A stretch of 64,000 nucleotides of DNA from Roseibium limicola. Lineage in GTDB: Bacteria > Pseudomonadota > Alphaproteobacteria > Rhizobiales > Stappiaceae. The DNA lies in contig NZ_JAFLNF010000002.1 in the NCBI RefSeq assembly GCF_017313085.1, forward strand, positions 1 to 64,000, given 5' to 3'. Positions 25,793 to 34,249 of the stretch are shown piece after piece. The notes beneath the pieces were generated by a model, which worked only from the letters and a program-made list of their open reading frames with translations, did not search any database and was not told the DNA's origin. The translations under genes and the position numbers were made by a program. Positions within the stretch are counted from its first letter, which is position 1, and each line of letters opens with the position of its first letter.

Positions 25793-26044
25793 CTAGTCCG
25801 CTGGCGTTTCGGCTTCTCTCAGGGCGAACTTAAGCCAGTTCACCACAGGAACCTTCGTGCGGTTGGCCCGTTCAAACCACCTAGCCATACGCGTTTTAGA
25901 GGCTGCTCCAGGGCCATCTTTGCCAGACCAGATTCTGAACAGCGTTAGCCATCGATAGGTGGATATGCCGTCGATGCGCCTACTGACCAACTGCGTGTCT
26001 CTGTCGGGATACGCAATGAGCCAAAGGGAATGCACGCCATGCAT
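25793..26044 (-). CDS. Hypothetical 83-aa ORF
   Basis: This reading frame would start at an ATG overlapping the paoA start region and end 67 nt before the ion-channel-like gene. The product is basic and Trp/Arg-rich (YRWLTLFRIWSGKDG, MARWFERANRTKVPVVNWLK), and I do not recognise it. It has only a weak GGAGTGG upstream. The alternative is that the 313-nt interval 25726-26038 is simply a divergent promoter region. No other gene is seen in that interval. Confidence 0.3.
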   Translation of the reverse strand: MHGVHSLWLIAYPDRDTQLVSRRIDGISTYRWLTLFRIWSGKDGPGAASKTRMARWFERANRTKVPVVNWLKFALREAETPAD

Positions 26045-26542
26045 CCACTCCGGATAACCGTTAACGGTCAAGAGCACCGGGCGGACATCGATCCCCGCCG
26101 CAGCTTGCTGGATTTCGCTCGGGACAGCCTGAATTTGACCGGACCGAAGAAAGGCTGCGACCACGGCCAATGCGGTGCTTGCACGATGATTGTCAACGGT
26201 CGTCGGATCAATTCCTGCCTGTCTCTCGCGGTAAGCCATGAGGGTGACGAGGTCACGACCATCGAGGGCCTGGCAGAAGGGAGTGATCTCAGTGCATTGC
26301 AACGGGCGTTCGTGGAACACGACGCTTTTCAGTGCGGGTTTTGCACGCCGGGTCAGATCTGTTCGGCCACCGCGTTGCTTGACGAGTTGAAGGAAGGGCT
26401 GCCGAGCGTCGTCTCCAGCCCTGACAAGCTGGCGGAGATGGATGAGGAAATCCGCGAACGCATGAGCGGAAATCTGTGTCGTTGCGGTGCTTACAACAAC
26501 ATTGTCGCTGCCATTTCTAGTGTCGCAGGAGACAAATCATGA
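26039..26542 (+). CDS. paoA: Aldehyde oxidoreductase 2Fe-2S subunit (PaoA/YagT type)
   Basis: This 167-aa xanthine-dehydrogenase-family small subunit has a plant-ferredoxin-type cluster, GCDHGQCGACTMIVNGRRINSC, and a second helical-domain cluster with FQCGFCTPGQI and NLCRCGAYNNI. All eight Cys are present. I prefer the ATG at 26039, nine nt after AAAGGGA; an ATG at 26030 is possible. E. coli PaoA carries a Tat signal, which is missing here, so this enzyme is probably cytoplasmic. It passes electrons from the Mo centre of the large subunit to FAD. It overlaps the next gene by 4 nt. Confidence 0.93.
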   Translation: MHPLRITVNGQEHRADIDPRRSLLDFARDSLNLTGPKKGCDHGQCGACTMIVNGRRINSCLSLAVSHEGDEVTTIEGLAEGSDLSALQRAFVEHDAFQCGFCTPGQICSATALLDELKEGLPSVVSSPDKLAEMDEEIRERMSGNLCRCGAYNNIVAAISSVAGDKS

Positions 26543-27531
26543 AGCCCTTCGACTATTCCCGACTGGACAGCCCGGATGCTCTATCGCCGCTTGGGGCAGG
26601 AAAATTCCTCGCTGGCGGGACCAATCTCATCGACCTTATGAAGCATGAGATTGAAACACCAGACGCCTTGGTCGATGTGACGCGTGCTGGAATGAAAGAG
26701 ATCTCTCAGCAGCCCGACGGCAGCATCCGGATCGGATCACAAATCACCAATACGGATCTGGCGGCCAACTCCGACGTTCGGCAGAACTATCCGGTTTTGT
26801 CAGAAGCGCTTTTGTGGGGCGCGACCCAACAGCTGCGAAACAAGGCGACAACTGGTGGGAACTTCCTGCAACGTACCCGCTGCCAGTATTTCTATGACAC
26901 TGCGCGTGCCTGCAACAAGCGCGATCCAGGCAGCGGTTGCGACGCGATGAAAGGCCTTAACCGCTTCCACGCAATTCTTGGGGCGAGTTCCAGTTGCATC
27001 GCTGTTCACCCGTCCGACATGGCAGTTGCAATGGCTGCGCTTGATGCCGAAGTTCTGACCAGAAAAGTCGATGGTGTCGAGCGCCGCATACCGGCAAGCG
27101 AGCTCCACAGATTGCCAGGCGATGCGCCAGAGAGAGACCATGTACTCGAAAATGGCGAATTGATTATGGCCGTTGATCTTCCGGCGTCTCCGCCCCGTCT
27201 CCAAAGCTACAGAAAGATCCGCGACAGATCTTCTTATGCGTTTGCCGTCGTCTCGGCCGCGGTGGCATTGGATCTGGATGATGGGCGGATGTCGAATGTC
27301 CGGATCGCCCTGGGCGGTGTTGCGCACAAGCCCTGGCGGGCAAGCCGCGCAGAGACTGCCCTGGAAGGCCAAATGCCATCCCGGGAGATGTTCCTGAAAG
27401 CCATGAAGGAGGAAATGTCGGAAGCACAGGGGCACGGGCACAATGACTTCAAGATCGACCTTCTCCCGCGCGTCGTAGCGGGCGTGCTGCGAGATCTGAC
27501 TGCGCCAGAACGGAACGGAGACCGGACATGA
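26539..27531 (+). CDS. paoB: Aldehyde oxidoreductase FAD / 4Fe-4S subunit (PaoB/YagS type)
   Basis: This 330-aa FAD_binding_5 protein has the FAD-binding loop LAGGTNLIDLMK near residue 25 and ATTGGNFLQRTRC near residue 108. An extra Cys-rich insertion (RCQYFYDTARACNKRDPGSGC) fits the additional 4Fe-4S cluster known in PaoB and 4-hydroxybenzoyl-CoA reductase. The C-terminal CO_deh_flav_C domain is present. ATGA-type overlaps on both sides show tight coupling with paoA and paoC. Confidence 0.93.
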   Translation: MKPFDYSRLDSPDALSPLGAGKFLAGGTNLIDLMKHEIETPDALVDVTRAGMKEISQQPDGSIRIGSQITNTDLAANSDVRQNYPVLSEALLWGATQQLRNKATTGGNFLQRTRCQYFYDTARACNKRDPGSGCDAMKGLNRFHAILGASSSCIAVHPSDMAVAMAALDAEVLTRKVDGVERRIPASELHRLPGDAPERDHVLENGELIMAVDLPASPPRLQSYRKIRDRSSYAFAVVSAAVALDLDDGRMSNVRIALGGVAHKPWRASRAETALEGQMPSREMFLKAMKEEMSEAQGHGHNDFKIDLLPRVVAGVLRDLTAPERNGDRT

Positions 27532-29735
27532 ACGAGATGACCAACAAGATCATTGGCACACCTCTGGACCGTGTCGACGGGCCAGCAAAGGTCACGGGTC
27601 AGGCCACGTACACGGCCGATTATCGACCGACCGGAAAGACAGCAGAAGGCTTCATCGTCGAGGCAGCCGCCGCTCCGGGTAAAATTCGCAAGATCGACAC
27701 GCAAGCAGCTGAAGCATCTGACGGTGTCATTGCGGTTCTGACCCATCATAATGCTCCCAAGCAAAACCCTTACGGCACACCGGAAGAAGCGGGCCGGTTT
27801 ACCCAATCCCACGCCATGCTGGAGAGCGATCATGTTCGCCATGTCGGGGACCCGGTTGCACTGGTCATTGCGGAAACACTGGAGCAGGCCCGTCACGCTG
27901 CGAAGCTCGTGCGCGTGGAGGTCGAAACCTCCGAGGGAACTTTCGATCAGTTCGCAGCTGACGTGGAAATCGCGAAGCCTGACAGCCTTGACGGTGCGGA
28001 TGAGGTCGACACGTCGACAGGGGATTTCGAAAAGGAGTTCGCCGCGTCTGACGTAACTGTCGAAGCGAGCTATTTCACCGGCGCTCAACATTCCGCAGCA
28101 ATGGAGCCTCATGCAACAGTGGCAGAATGGGACGGAGATGAGTTGACCGTTCACATGGCAATTCAGATCGTGGCGCCTGGCCTGAAGGCCTTCGCCAATA
28201 CGCTGGGCATTGAAGCGGACAAAGTGCGGATCTTGTCACCCTTCGTCGGTGGTGGTTTCGGATCCAAGCTTGGTGTCCACAATGATGCGATCCTGGCGGC
28301 GCTTGGCGCGAAGGTAACCGGCCGACCGGTGCGCGTGGTGCAAACCCGTCGCAATGTCTTCTCCAATGCGCCGCATCGTTCCAAGCATCGACAGGATCTG
28401 AAGATTGGTGCTGATGCAAGTGGGAAACTGAAAGCGATCTCGCACGATTCTCTGGCAGCAATGGCCCGCAACTATCCGTTTGCCGAGGCGCCAGCATCCC
28501 CAACCCGCGCCAGCTATTTCGCCCCTGCCATCAAGACCACTCACCGCGTCGTCGAAGCAGATATTCCACGTGTCGACAGCATGCGGGCTCCAGGCGAGGC
28601 CATTGGAACACTGACCTTTGAAACGGCGATTGACGAGATCGCCGAACAGTGCGGGATCGATCCGGTTGAGTTCCGTTTGCAAAATGATGCAGACCGCGAT
28701 CCCAATTCAGGCGCTCCCTTGGCCGATCGACGGTTGAGCGAATGTATCCGTGAGGGGGCGAAGAAATTCGGTTGGGATGGCCGCGTGACGCCTGGCAGGC
28801 GTCGTGAGGGCAACAAACTGATTGGTCGTGGCATGGCATCTGCTATTCGCCCGAACTTTCTTGTGCCAGCTGAAGCTGAAGTGGTGCTGTCCGCCAATGG
28901 ACAGCTTCGCGTGCGCCTCGACATGACGGACATCGGCACCGGCACCTATACGATCCTGACCCAGGTTGCGGCAGAGACTTTGGCGATCCCCGTTGATCAG
29001 ATAACTGTGGAACTCGGCGACAGTCATTTTCCGGCAAGCTCCGGCTCAGGCGGTTCCTTCGGGGCGGCCAGTTGCGGGTCTGCAGTTTTCGATGCGTGTG
29101 GGAAATTGTCCAAGCTGCTGCAGCAACGCCTTTCCGGCAAAGGCATCGCTGCCAATGCCATCTCGGTCGAAGGCGATCGAGTGCGCGCTGGCGGCAATGA
29201 TTATGCCCTGGCTGATCTCGTCGATGACGGTGCGCTGACGGTTAAAGGTGCGGTTGACCCGTCCGAGTTCGATCACGGCGAAGAGGAATACTCTTATGGC
29301 GCTCTGTTCTCTGAGGTGGAAGTCGACGTTGATAGCGGCGAAATCCGCGTGCGCCGTTTGCTCGGGGCGTTCGACGCGGGACGCATTCTGAACGAGAAAA
29401 CCGCCCGGTCCCAGCTGATGGGAGGGATGATCTTCGGCATTGGAGGGGCTCTGCTTGAAGAAAGCACCATGGATACCCGCTACGGCAGCTTCATGAACCG
29501 GGATTTCGCAGAGTATCATATCGCGGTCAACCGGGACGTTCCTGAACTTGAGGTTCACATGCTGGAGGGCTTCTCGGAAAAATCGAACCCTTTGGGAAGC
29601 AAGGGCATCGGCGAGCTGGGGATCTGCGGAACCGGGCCGGCGATTGCCAATGCGATCTATGAGGCGACGGGCTGCCGGGTGCGAAAGTTCCCCATCCATA
29701 TGGAAGATCTTCTTCAGCACCTTCCCCAAGGCTGA
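27528..29735 (+). CDS. paoC: Aldehyde oxidoreductase molybdenum subunit (PaoC/YagR type)
   Basis: This 735-aa Mo-binding subunit has the N-terminal a/b hammerhead domain starting IGTPLDRVDGPAKVTGQATY, the Mo-pterin motif VGGGFGSKLG near residue 240, GSGGSFGAASCGS near residue 505, and the catalytic Glu in KGIGELGICGTGP near residue 698. It oxidises aldehydes, often aromatic ones, to acids with water as oxygen source. The molybdenum-cofactor insertion chaperone normally encoded next (PaoD/XdhC type) is not present downstream. A strong terminator follows at 29767. Confidence 0.93.
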   Translation: MNEMTNKIIGTPLDRVDGPAKVTGQATYTADYRPTGKTAEGFIVEAAAAPGKIRKIDTQAAEASDGVIAVLTHHNAPKQNPYGTPEEAGRFTQSHAMLESDHVRHVGDPVALVIAETLEQARHAAKLVRVEVETSEGTFDQFAADVEIAKPDSLDGADEVDTSTGDFEKEFAASDVTVEASYFTGAQHSAAMEPHATVAEWDGDELTVHMAIQIVAPGLKAFANTLGIEADKVRILSPFVGGGFGSKLGVHNDAILAALGAKVTGRPVRVVQTRRNVFSNAPHRSKHRQDLKIGADASGKLKAISHDSLAAMARNYPFAEAPASPTRASYFAPAIKTTHRVVEADIPRVDSMRAPGEAIGTLTFETAIDEIAEQCGIDPVEFRLQNDADRDPNSGAPLADRRLSECIREGAKKFGWDGRVTPGRRREGNKLIGRGMASAIRPNFLVPAEAEVVLSANGQLRVRLDMTDIGTGTYTILTQVAAETLAIPVDQITVELGDSHFPASSGSGGSFGAASCGSAVFDACGKLSKLLQQRLSGKGIAANAISVEGDRVRAGGNDYALADLVDDGALTVKGAVDPSEFDHGEEEYSYGALFSEVEVDVDSGEIRVRRLLGAFDAGRILNEKTARSQLMGGMIFGIGGALLEESTMDTRYGSFMNRDFAEYHIAVNRDVPELEVHMLEGFSEKSNPLGSKGIGELGICGTGPAIANAIYEATGCRVRKFPIHMEDLLQHLPQG

Positions 29736-29766
29736 CGCCTTTTGCTTTCCGGATCGGCGCACAGCA

Positions 29767-29810
29767 CGAGCTAAGCCCTGTCACAATGCCGGGGCTTAGC
29801 TCGAATTTTG
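29767..29810 (+). terminator. Rho-independent terminator of the pao operon
   Basis: CGAGCTAAGCCC (29767-29778) and GGGCTTAGCTCG (29792-29803) form a perfect 12-bp stem with a 13-nt loop, followed by AATTTTG. The stem starts 31 nt after the paoC stop. The convergent M20 gene ends at 29872, so it may serve both strands. Confidence 0.8.
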
Positions 29811-29871
29811 GGATTGGCGCCGCTCTAGCCATGTGTGCATTGAACGATATGGGCTGTCTTTTCCAGTCAGT

Positions 29872-31083
29872 TCAGCTTTCCGAGAAACCGGCCGTTGCGA
29901 TGAGGGCGAGCAGGCCGGCTTTCAGTCCGCGCAGGCTTTGGGTCGGTTCCACATCGATCCACTCATCTAGCCGGTGGGCGTTGCCGCCGGAGCCGCCATG
30001 GCCGAATTTCACTGCGGGAATGCCGAGTGACATGGGGATATTGGCATCCGTCGAGGAAGCTCCAAGGACGGGTTTGAAATCGAAGGTTTCGAGGGCGGAT
30101 TCGCAAAGCTTGACGATGTCTGCGTTGCGATCGGTCTTTCCGGCAGGACGATTGCCGATTTTCTCAGCGTCGGCAGTGATTTTTCCAGAAGATGCAGTTC
30201 CGCGCGTGTTTTCCGCAACAACAGCTGTCTCGATCAGGTTCAAAACATCGGCGTCGAGCTGCGCCAGAACGTCGGCGTCTTCGGAACGCAGATCGACCTC
30301 GATCCAGATGGCCTCCGGTATGGCATTCACCGACGTTCCACCCTGCAGGACGCTGGCGCAAAAAGTGGTGCGGGGCGCCTTCGGGACGTTGAGTTGCGAC
30401 ATGCCGACCAGAAAGTGCCCCAGAGCATAGGCCGGATTGACGGTGCCGAAGTCGGCGAGGCTGTGGCCGCCCGGCCCGGTGAAGGTTATGCGGTAGCGAT
30501 AGGATCCAACAGCACCGACAGTCAGCTCATCAGGCTCGATTCCGTCGAAGGTGAAAAACGCCCCGATCCTGTCCTTGTACACCCCATGCGTGAAAAGGTG
30601 CCGGATGCCGCGCAGATCGCCTTTGCCTTCCTCGCCGACGTCTCCGACGAACAGAATGTCCTGTTCTGTTTCGATGCCGGCTTCGTCCAGTGCGCGGATG
30701 AAAGCCAGCAGAGCGGCCAGTCCGCGGGTGTCATCGCCAACGCCCGGCGCCATCAATTTTGTGCCTTCGCGGCGCACCGTGACGTCAGTCCCTTCCGGAA
30801 ACACCGTATCGAGATGGGACGAGGCGACCACGAGTGCGCCGTTGCCGGTGCCGCGCCGCAGGCCGGTTACATTGCCTATTTCGTCCAGACCAACGTCTTG
30901 AAGACCAAGCGCGTGAAACATCTTTTCATAGGCGGCCGCACGCACCGCCTCCTTGAATGGCGGGGCCGGAATTTCCGTCAGTGTGACGATTTCTTCGACG
31001 AACCGATCATGCTCGGAGGTGAGAACCTCGGCAGCCTTGATGAATTTGGCGTGGGACCGGATCTTCGCGACGTCGTTGGTCAT
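29872..31083 (-). CDS. M20-family metallopeptidase
   Basis: This 403-aa protein has the M20 metal-binding signature: SSHLDTVFPEGT, GVGDDTRGLAALLAFIRAL (bridging Asp), VGDVGEEGKGDLRG (Glu base and Glu ligand) and the C-terminal HGGSGGNAHRLDEW. The middle lid domain carries GGHSLADFGTVNPAYALG. It probably cleaves a dipeptide or N-acyl amino acid in the cytoplasm. It stands alone between the pao terminator and the LacI gene, and no operon partner is visible. The next 167 nt upstream (31084-31250) show nothing clear. Confidence 0.9.
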   Translation of the reverse strand: MTNDVAKIRSHAKFIKAAEVLTSEHDRFVEEIVTLTEIPAPPFKEAVRAAAYEKMFHALGLQDVGLDEIGNVTGLRRGTGNGALVVASSHLDTVFPEGTDVTVRREGTKLMAPGVGDDTRGLAALLAFIRALDEAGIETEQDILFVGDVGEEGKGDLRGIRHLFTHGVYKDRIGAFFTFDGIEPDELTVGAVGSYRYRITFTGPGGHSLADFGTVNPAYALGHFLVGMSQLNVPKAPRTTFCASVLQGGTSVNAIPEAIWIEVDLRSEDADVLAQLDADVLNLIETAVVAENTRGTASSGKITADAEKIGNRPAGKTDRNADIVKLCESALETFDFKPVLGASSTDANIPMSLGIPAVKFGHGGSGGNAHRLDEWIDVEPTQSLRGLKAGLLALIATAGFSES

Positions 31084-31250
31084 GTCAGCTCGCTTCAGGG
31101 CAGGGATTGGGGCAGTGGGCTTTGTTCGAAAGGATGGGAAACAGCGGGTGTTCTCGCCCAGAGATCGCAGAAGGTCAACGCCATCAAGTACAGCCGCTCT
31201 CTGCTCCTTTTCGCGTAGTACAGCGGCCAGGTGGTGCCGCCTGTTCTGGC

Positions 31251-32285
31251 TTAGGATTTTGACGCGCGCGGGACTGCAACGCTGTTGCGGATCTTGAGCG
31301 AGACCGGAAGCACAGTTTCCCGTGGCACCTGATCGGCATGGCCATCAAGGATCTTGGCCAGAAGCCGTGCCGCTTGGGCCCCGGCTTCAAACTGTTCGAT
31401 CCGCACGGTCGTCAGTCCGGGGGGGATCAGGTCAAGAAACGCCATGTCGTTGAAGCCGGTAATGGAAATGTCTGCCGGACATTTGACCCCGGTGCGGGTG
31501 CAATGGTCGATGGCTCCCAACGCCAATCGGTCATTGGCGCAAAGGACGGCGGTGGTTTCCGGCGCACGGCTGAGAATGGCCTGCGTGCAGCGACGCCCCT
31601 CAGCTTCCTCGAAACGGTCGGCTTCCTCGATCACCAGATCGTCGCGGGCCATGCCGTAATCGGCCGTCACCGCCAGAAAAGCCTGCTGGCGCAAGAGGCC
31701 CGTGGAGAGGTCTGGTGGTCCCGACAGGTGGGCAATATTCCGATGCCCTGCCTGATACAACAGCTCGAAGATTTGCCGGATACCGGCTTCCTCGTCGTTG
31801 ATGACATAGGGGATGTCGGCTTCCTCGACCTTTCGGTTGAGGGTCACTACCGGCAATCCCTGATGTGCAACCTCAACGATGTTCGGGGCGCTTCGCAACA
31901 CGGCGGTGTGGATGATTCCATCGACGCCCCGGTCTTGCAGGGTTTCGATCAGCCGCTTTTCCCGATCGCTGTTACCGTCTGTGTTGACGATGATCGCCGC
32001 ATAGCCCAGCGGCTCCATGACGCTCTCGATACCGCGTACGATGGCAGGAAAGATCATGTTGGTAATGTCGGGGATCATGACGCCAATGGTCATGCTCTTC
32101 TGCTTGCGCAGGCTGAAGGCGATGCGGTTCGGCCGATAGTCCAGCCGTTCAGCCGCTTCGCGGATCTTGTCGACCACTTCCTCGGTGATGCTGCCCCGCT
32201 TCTGCGGATCCAGAGCCCGGGAGACAGTCGAGACATGCACGCCGGTTTCCCGGGCAATGTCCTTGAGGGTTGTGCGTCTCGTCAT
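31251..32285 (-). CDS. LacI-family transcriptional regulator
   Basis: This 344-aa regulator has an N-terminal HTH and hinge (TLKDIARETGVHVSTVSRAL, then DYRPNRIAFSLRK) and a periplasmic-binding-protein-like inducer domain (MTIGVMIPDITNMIFPAIVRG; CANDRLALGAI). I chose the ATG at 32285 because GGAAGGAT precedes it; the frame is open for 68 further codons upstream but those cover operator DNA. It is divergent from the ABC importer and aromatic-catabolism genes starting at 32882. Its control region contains several GCAATCGATTGC-type palindromes, so it is likely the repressor of that operon and of itself. Confidence 0.93.
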   Translation of the reverse strand: MTRRTTLKDIARETGVHVSTVSRALDPQKRGSITEEVVDKIREAAERLDYRPNRIAFSLRKQKSMTIGVMIPDITNMIFPAIVRGIESVMEPLGYAAIIVNTDGNSDREKRLIETLQDRGVDGIIHTAVLRSAPNIVEVAHQGLPVVTLNRKVEEADIPYVINDEEAGIRQIFELLYQAGHRNIAHLSGPPDLSTGLLRQQAFLAVTADYGMARDDLVIEEADRFEEAEGRRCTQAILSRAPETTAVLCANDRLALGAIDHCTRTGVKCPADISITGFNDMAFLDLIPPGLTTVRIEQFEAGAQAARLLAKILDGHADQVPRETVLPVSLKIRNSVAVPRASKS

Positions 32286-32329
32286 GATCCATCCTTCCGA
32301 TTTCTGTATAGCTGCGGAACGGCGATGGC

Positions 32330-32341
32330 GCAAACGATTGC
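32330..32341. promoter_or_regulatory. LacI-type operator O1 (one mismatch)
   Basis: GCAAACGATTGC matches the perfect palindrome GCAATCGATTGC at 11 of 12 positions. It is 45 nt upstream of the LacI ATG on the minus strand. Its flanks (GC before, ATAA after) mirror those of O2 in inverted orientation. Confidence 0.65.
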
Positions 32342-32384
32342 ATAATTCATTTGACGGGCGGATTGAGGTTGTGTTAACGGTTAT

Positions 32385-32396
32385 GCAATCGATTGC
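32385..32396. promoter_or_regulatory. LacI-type operator O2 (perfect)
   Basis: GCAATCGATTGC is a perfect 12-bp even palindrome with the central CG typical of LacI-family sites. Centre-to-centre distance from O1 is 55 bp. Confidence 0.75.
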
Positions 32397-32659
32397 GCAA
32401 ACTTGCAGCGAGCGTGCTGCGGAACAGGAGATATGCCGGTCTCCGGTACGAAAACGGAAAGCGACGGTATTCATAGTGGCTGTTCGCACGGTTTGTGTTT
32501 CGATGACAGAGCTTCTCCTTGGGAGGGGAGAGGCTCAACCGGTCTGAAGCGGCGAGGGGCCACTGACGGCTGGTTTGGGAGGATCAAGGTGAGGATCATG
32601 ATCAGATCTGAAGTCTTGCGCGCCGGGTATCTTGGCGTGTGTTTTCTTCCGAATAGCTA

Positions 32660-32673
32660 TGCAATCGATTGCA
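32660..32673. promoter_or_regulatory. LacI-type operator O3 (perfect, 14 bp)
   Basis: TGCAATCGATTGCA is a perfect 14-bp palindrome identical in its core to O2. It lies 276 bp from O2 and 208 nt upstream of the binding-protein ATG, which would allow DNA looping between O1/O2 and O3. Confidence 0.75.
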
Positions 32674-32796
32674 CGGGGTGTTCGCCGTAGGATCGATGGC
32701 GACTGAGAAGACACGAGTGTTCGATTGATCTGAGTTCAATGCAACTGCCGGAGCTACGCAGCACGTTCGGGAAACCGGACCCGACAGGAGCAAGAT

Positions 32797-32804
32797 GCAA
32801 TCGA
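32797..32804. promoter_or_regulatory. LacI-type operator half-site O4
   Basis: GCAATCGA repeats one half of the operator and its centre. The other half is degenerate. It lies about 77 nt before the importer operon start. Confidence 0.35.
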
Positions 32805-32881
32805 ACCGGTAAGGCGCAAGGGCTTGGGAGCGCTCCGCCGCAGGTCTACCGCAAACGGCCTGAACTCATCTAGGGAGGAAC

Positions 32882-34171
32882 ATGATGAAACGAGCAATTT
32901 GGACGGTGGCGGGACTGATGTCCGTCAGCATGCTTGCGCTTGGCGCAAGTGCCCAGGCGGCAGAGCCGCTGAAGATCGGTGCTAGCCTGCCGCTGACTGG
33001 TGGGTTTTCCATCGCAGGGACGAAGCATCAGCAAGGCTATGAGCTCTGCGTCGACACGATCAACGAGCGCGGTGGAATTCTGGGGCGGCAAGTTGAGCTT
33101 CTGGTGTCCGACAACCGCTCTGATCCGGCCACGGCCATCAATCAGTATGAGCGCTTTATCAACGTTGATGGCGTGGAAGCTGTTTACGGGACATTCTCGT
33201 CGCGCTTGTCCTTTCCAGTGGCAAGCATTCTGGCCAAGAACAACATGGTTCATGCGCTGCCTGCCGGCGGTGCCCTGCGCATCTACACGCAAGGCCATAA
33301 GAATATCTTCTACTTCCAGCCCAACGCTGCTGAATACGTCGGGGCTTCGCTTGCCGGCGTGATTGCCGATCTGGTGCCAGAGGGCGAAAAGCCGAAGACG
33401 GCGGCAGTGGTCTCTGCTGACGACTTCTTTGCCAATGGCGTCTGGTCGGGATTGATGGGCGAGAAGGTGATGGATCCGGCCGATGGCTCGCTGGTACGCG
33501 ACCTGGCACCGGGCTATCTGGCGGAAAACGACATCGAAGTGGTGTTCTCCGAGCGTTGGCCGGAAGAAGGCTACAGCGACTGGCTGAACCTCGCCAATCA
33601 AGTGAAGCGTTCAGGCGCCGAGCTGATCGTCGGTCTGACCGCCTCGGCGGAAGAAGCTGTCCAGCTGACCCGCGCTCTGAAGACAGTCCGTGCAGAGCCC
33701 AAGCTGGTTTACTTCAGCCAGGGAACCCAGGCCGAGTATCTGGAAGGCACTGGCTCAAGTGCGGAAGGTGTGCTGGTTCACACCTCTTGGCACAAGGACG
33801 CGCCGTTTGAATCCGTTCTTGCGGGCGAGCCGTTCTCCAACACCGACTTTGTTGCTGCGTACCAGGAAAAGTTCGGCGCAGTGCCGGATGAAGATGCAGC
33901 CATCCCCTTTGCCGTGTGTCAGGGCATCGAGCAGGCCATCATTGGCGCCGGCTCCACCGACAATACTGCCATGGGCAAGTGGCTGTCCGAGCGGACCAAG
34001 GAAAATCCGGTTCGCACGATCCTCGGACGCTTTAACTGGGATGAACTCGGGCTTCCGGCCAACAAGCCGTTCCTGATGACCCAGTGGAATGATGGAGAAC
34101 TTCAGTTCGTCTACCCCACCGACGAATTTGAAGGCGTCTCGGCCATGTCCTACCCGAAAGGGTCTTTCTAA
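32882..34171 (+). CDS. Branched-chain-type ABC substrate-binding protein
   Basis: This 429-aa periplasmic protein has a Sec signal (RAIWTVAGLMSVSMLALGAS, cleavage near AQA-AE). The mature start LKIGASLPLTGGFSIAGTKHQ and CVDTINERGGILGRQVEL are typical of Peripla_BP_6. AGGGAGGAAC lies just before tandem ATGs; the second (32885) has better spacing. It heads the LacI-controlled operon. Given the downstream ring-cleavage genes, an aromatic acid or related compound is the likely ligand, which is inference from context. Confidence 0.93.
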   Translation: MMKRAIWTVAGLMSVSMLALGASAQAAEPLKIGASLPLTGGFSIAGTKHQQGYELCVDTINERGGILGRQVELLVSDNRSDPATAINQYERFINVDGVEAVYGTFSSRLSFPVASILAKNNMVHALPAGGALRIYTQGHKNIFYFQPNAAEYVGASLAGVIADLVPEGEKPKTAAVVSADDFFANGVWSGLMGEKVMDPADGSLVRDLAPGYLAENDIEVVFSERWPEEGYSDWLNLANQVKRSGAELIVGLTASAEEAVQLTRALKTVRAEPKLVYFSQGTQAEYLEGTGSSAEGVLVHTSWHKDAPFESVLAGEPFSNTDFVAAYQEKFGAVPDEDAAIPFAVCQGIEQAIIGAGSTDNTAMGKWLSERTKENPVRTILGRFNWDELGLPANKPFLMTQWNDGELQFVYPTDEFEGVSAMSYPKGSF

Positions 34172-34181
34172 GACCGGGAGC

Positions 34182-34210
34182 GCGGCCCGGCGCGAAAGTG
34201 ACCGGGCCGC
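34182..34210 (+). promoter_or_regulatory. Stem-loop between binding-protein gene and livG
   Basis: GCGGCCCGG (34182-34190) and CCGGGCCGC (34202-34210) form a perfect 9-bp GC stem with an 11-nt loop, 10 nt after the stop. It is followed by ATCGCTTCTTT rather than a clean T-tract, so it may give partial termination or protect the upstream mRNA. Confidence 0.6.
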
Positions 34211-34249
34211 ATCGCTTCTTTCCGTAAATTCGTGAGCCAGGGTGTCCTC

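Larger units (their letters stand above)
32286..32881. other. 596-nt divergent control region with repeated LacI-type operators
   Basis: This region separates the LacI gene and the importer operon. It contains two full operator-like palindromes near the LacI gene, one in the middle and a half-site 79 nt before the binding-protein ATG. Small open frames here lack ribosome binding sites and family similarity, so I regard it as non-coding. AGGGAGGAA directly precedes 32882. Confidence 0.7.

Noticed and set aside
27234-28154. 306-aa minus-strand frame across paoB/paoC
   Set aside because: Antisense shadow with Cys-rich random composition.
32403-32690. 95-aa plus-strand frame in the LacI control region
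   Set aside because: No ribosome binding site, low-complexity product, and it covers operator palindromes.
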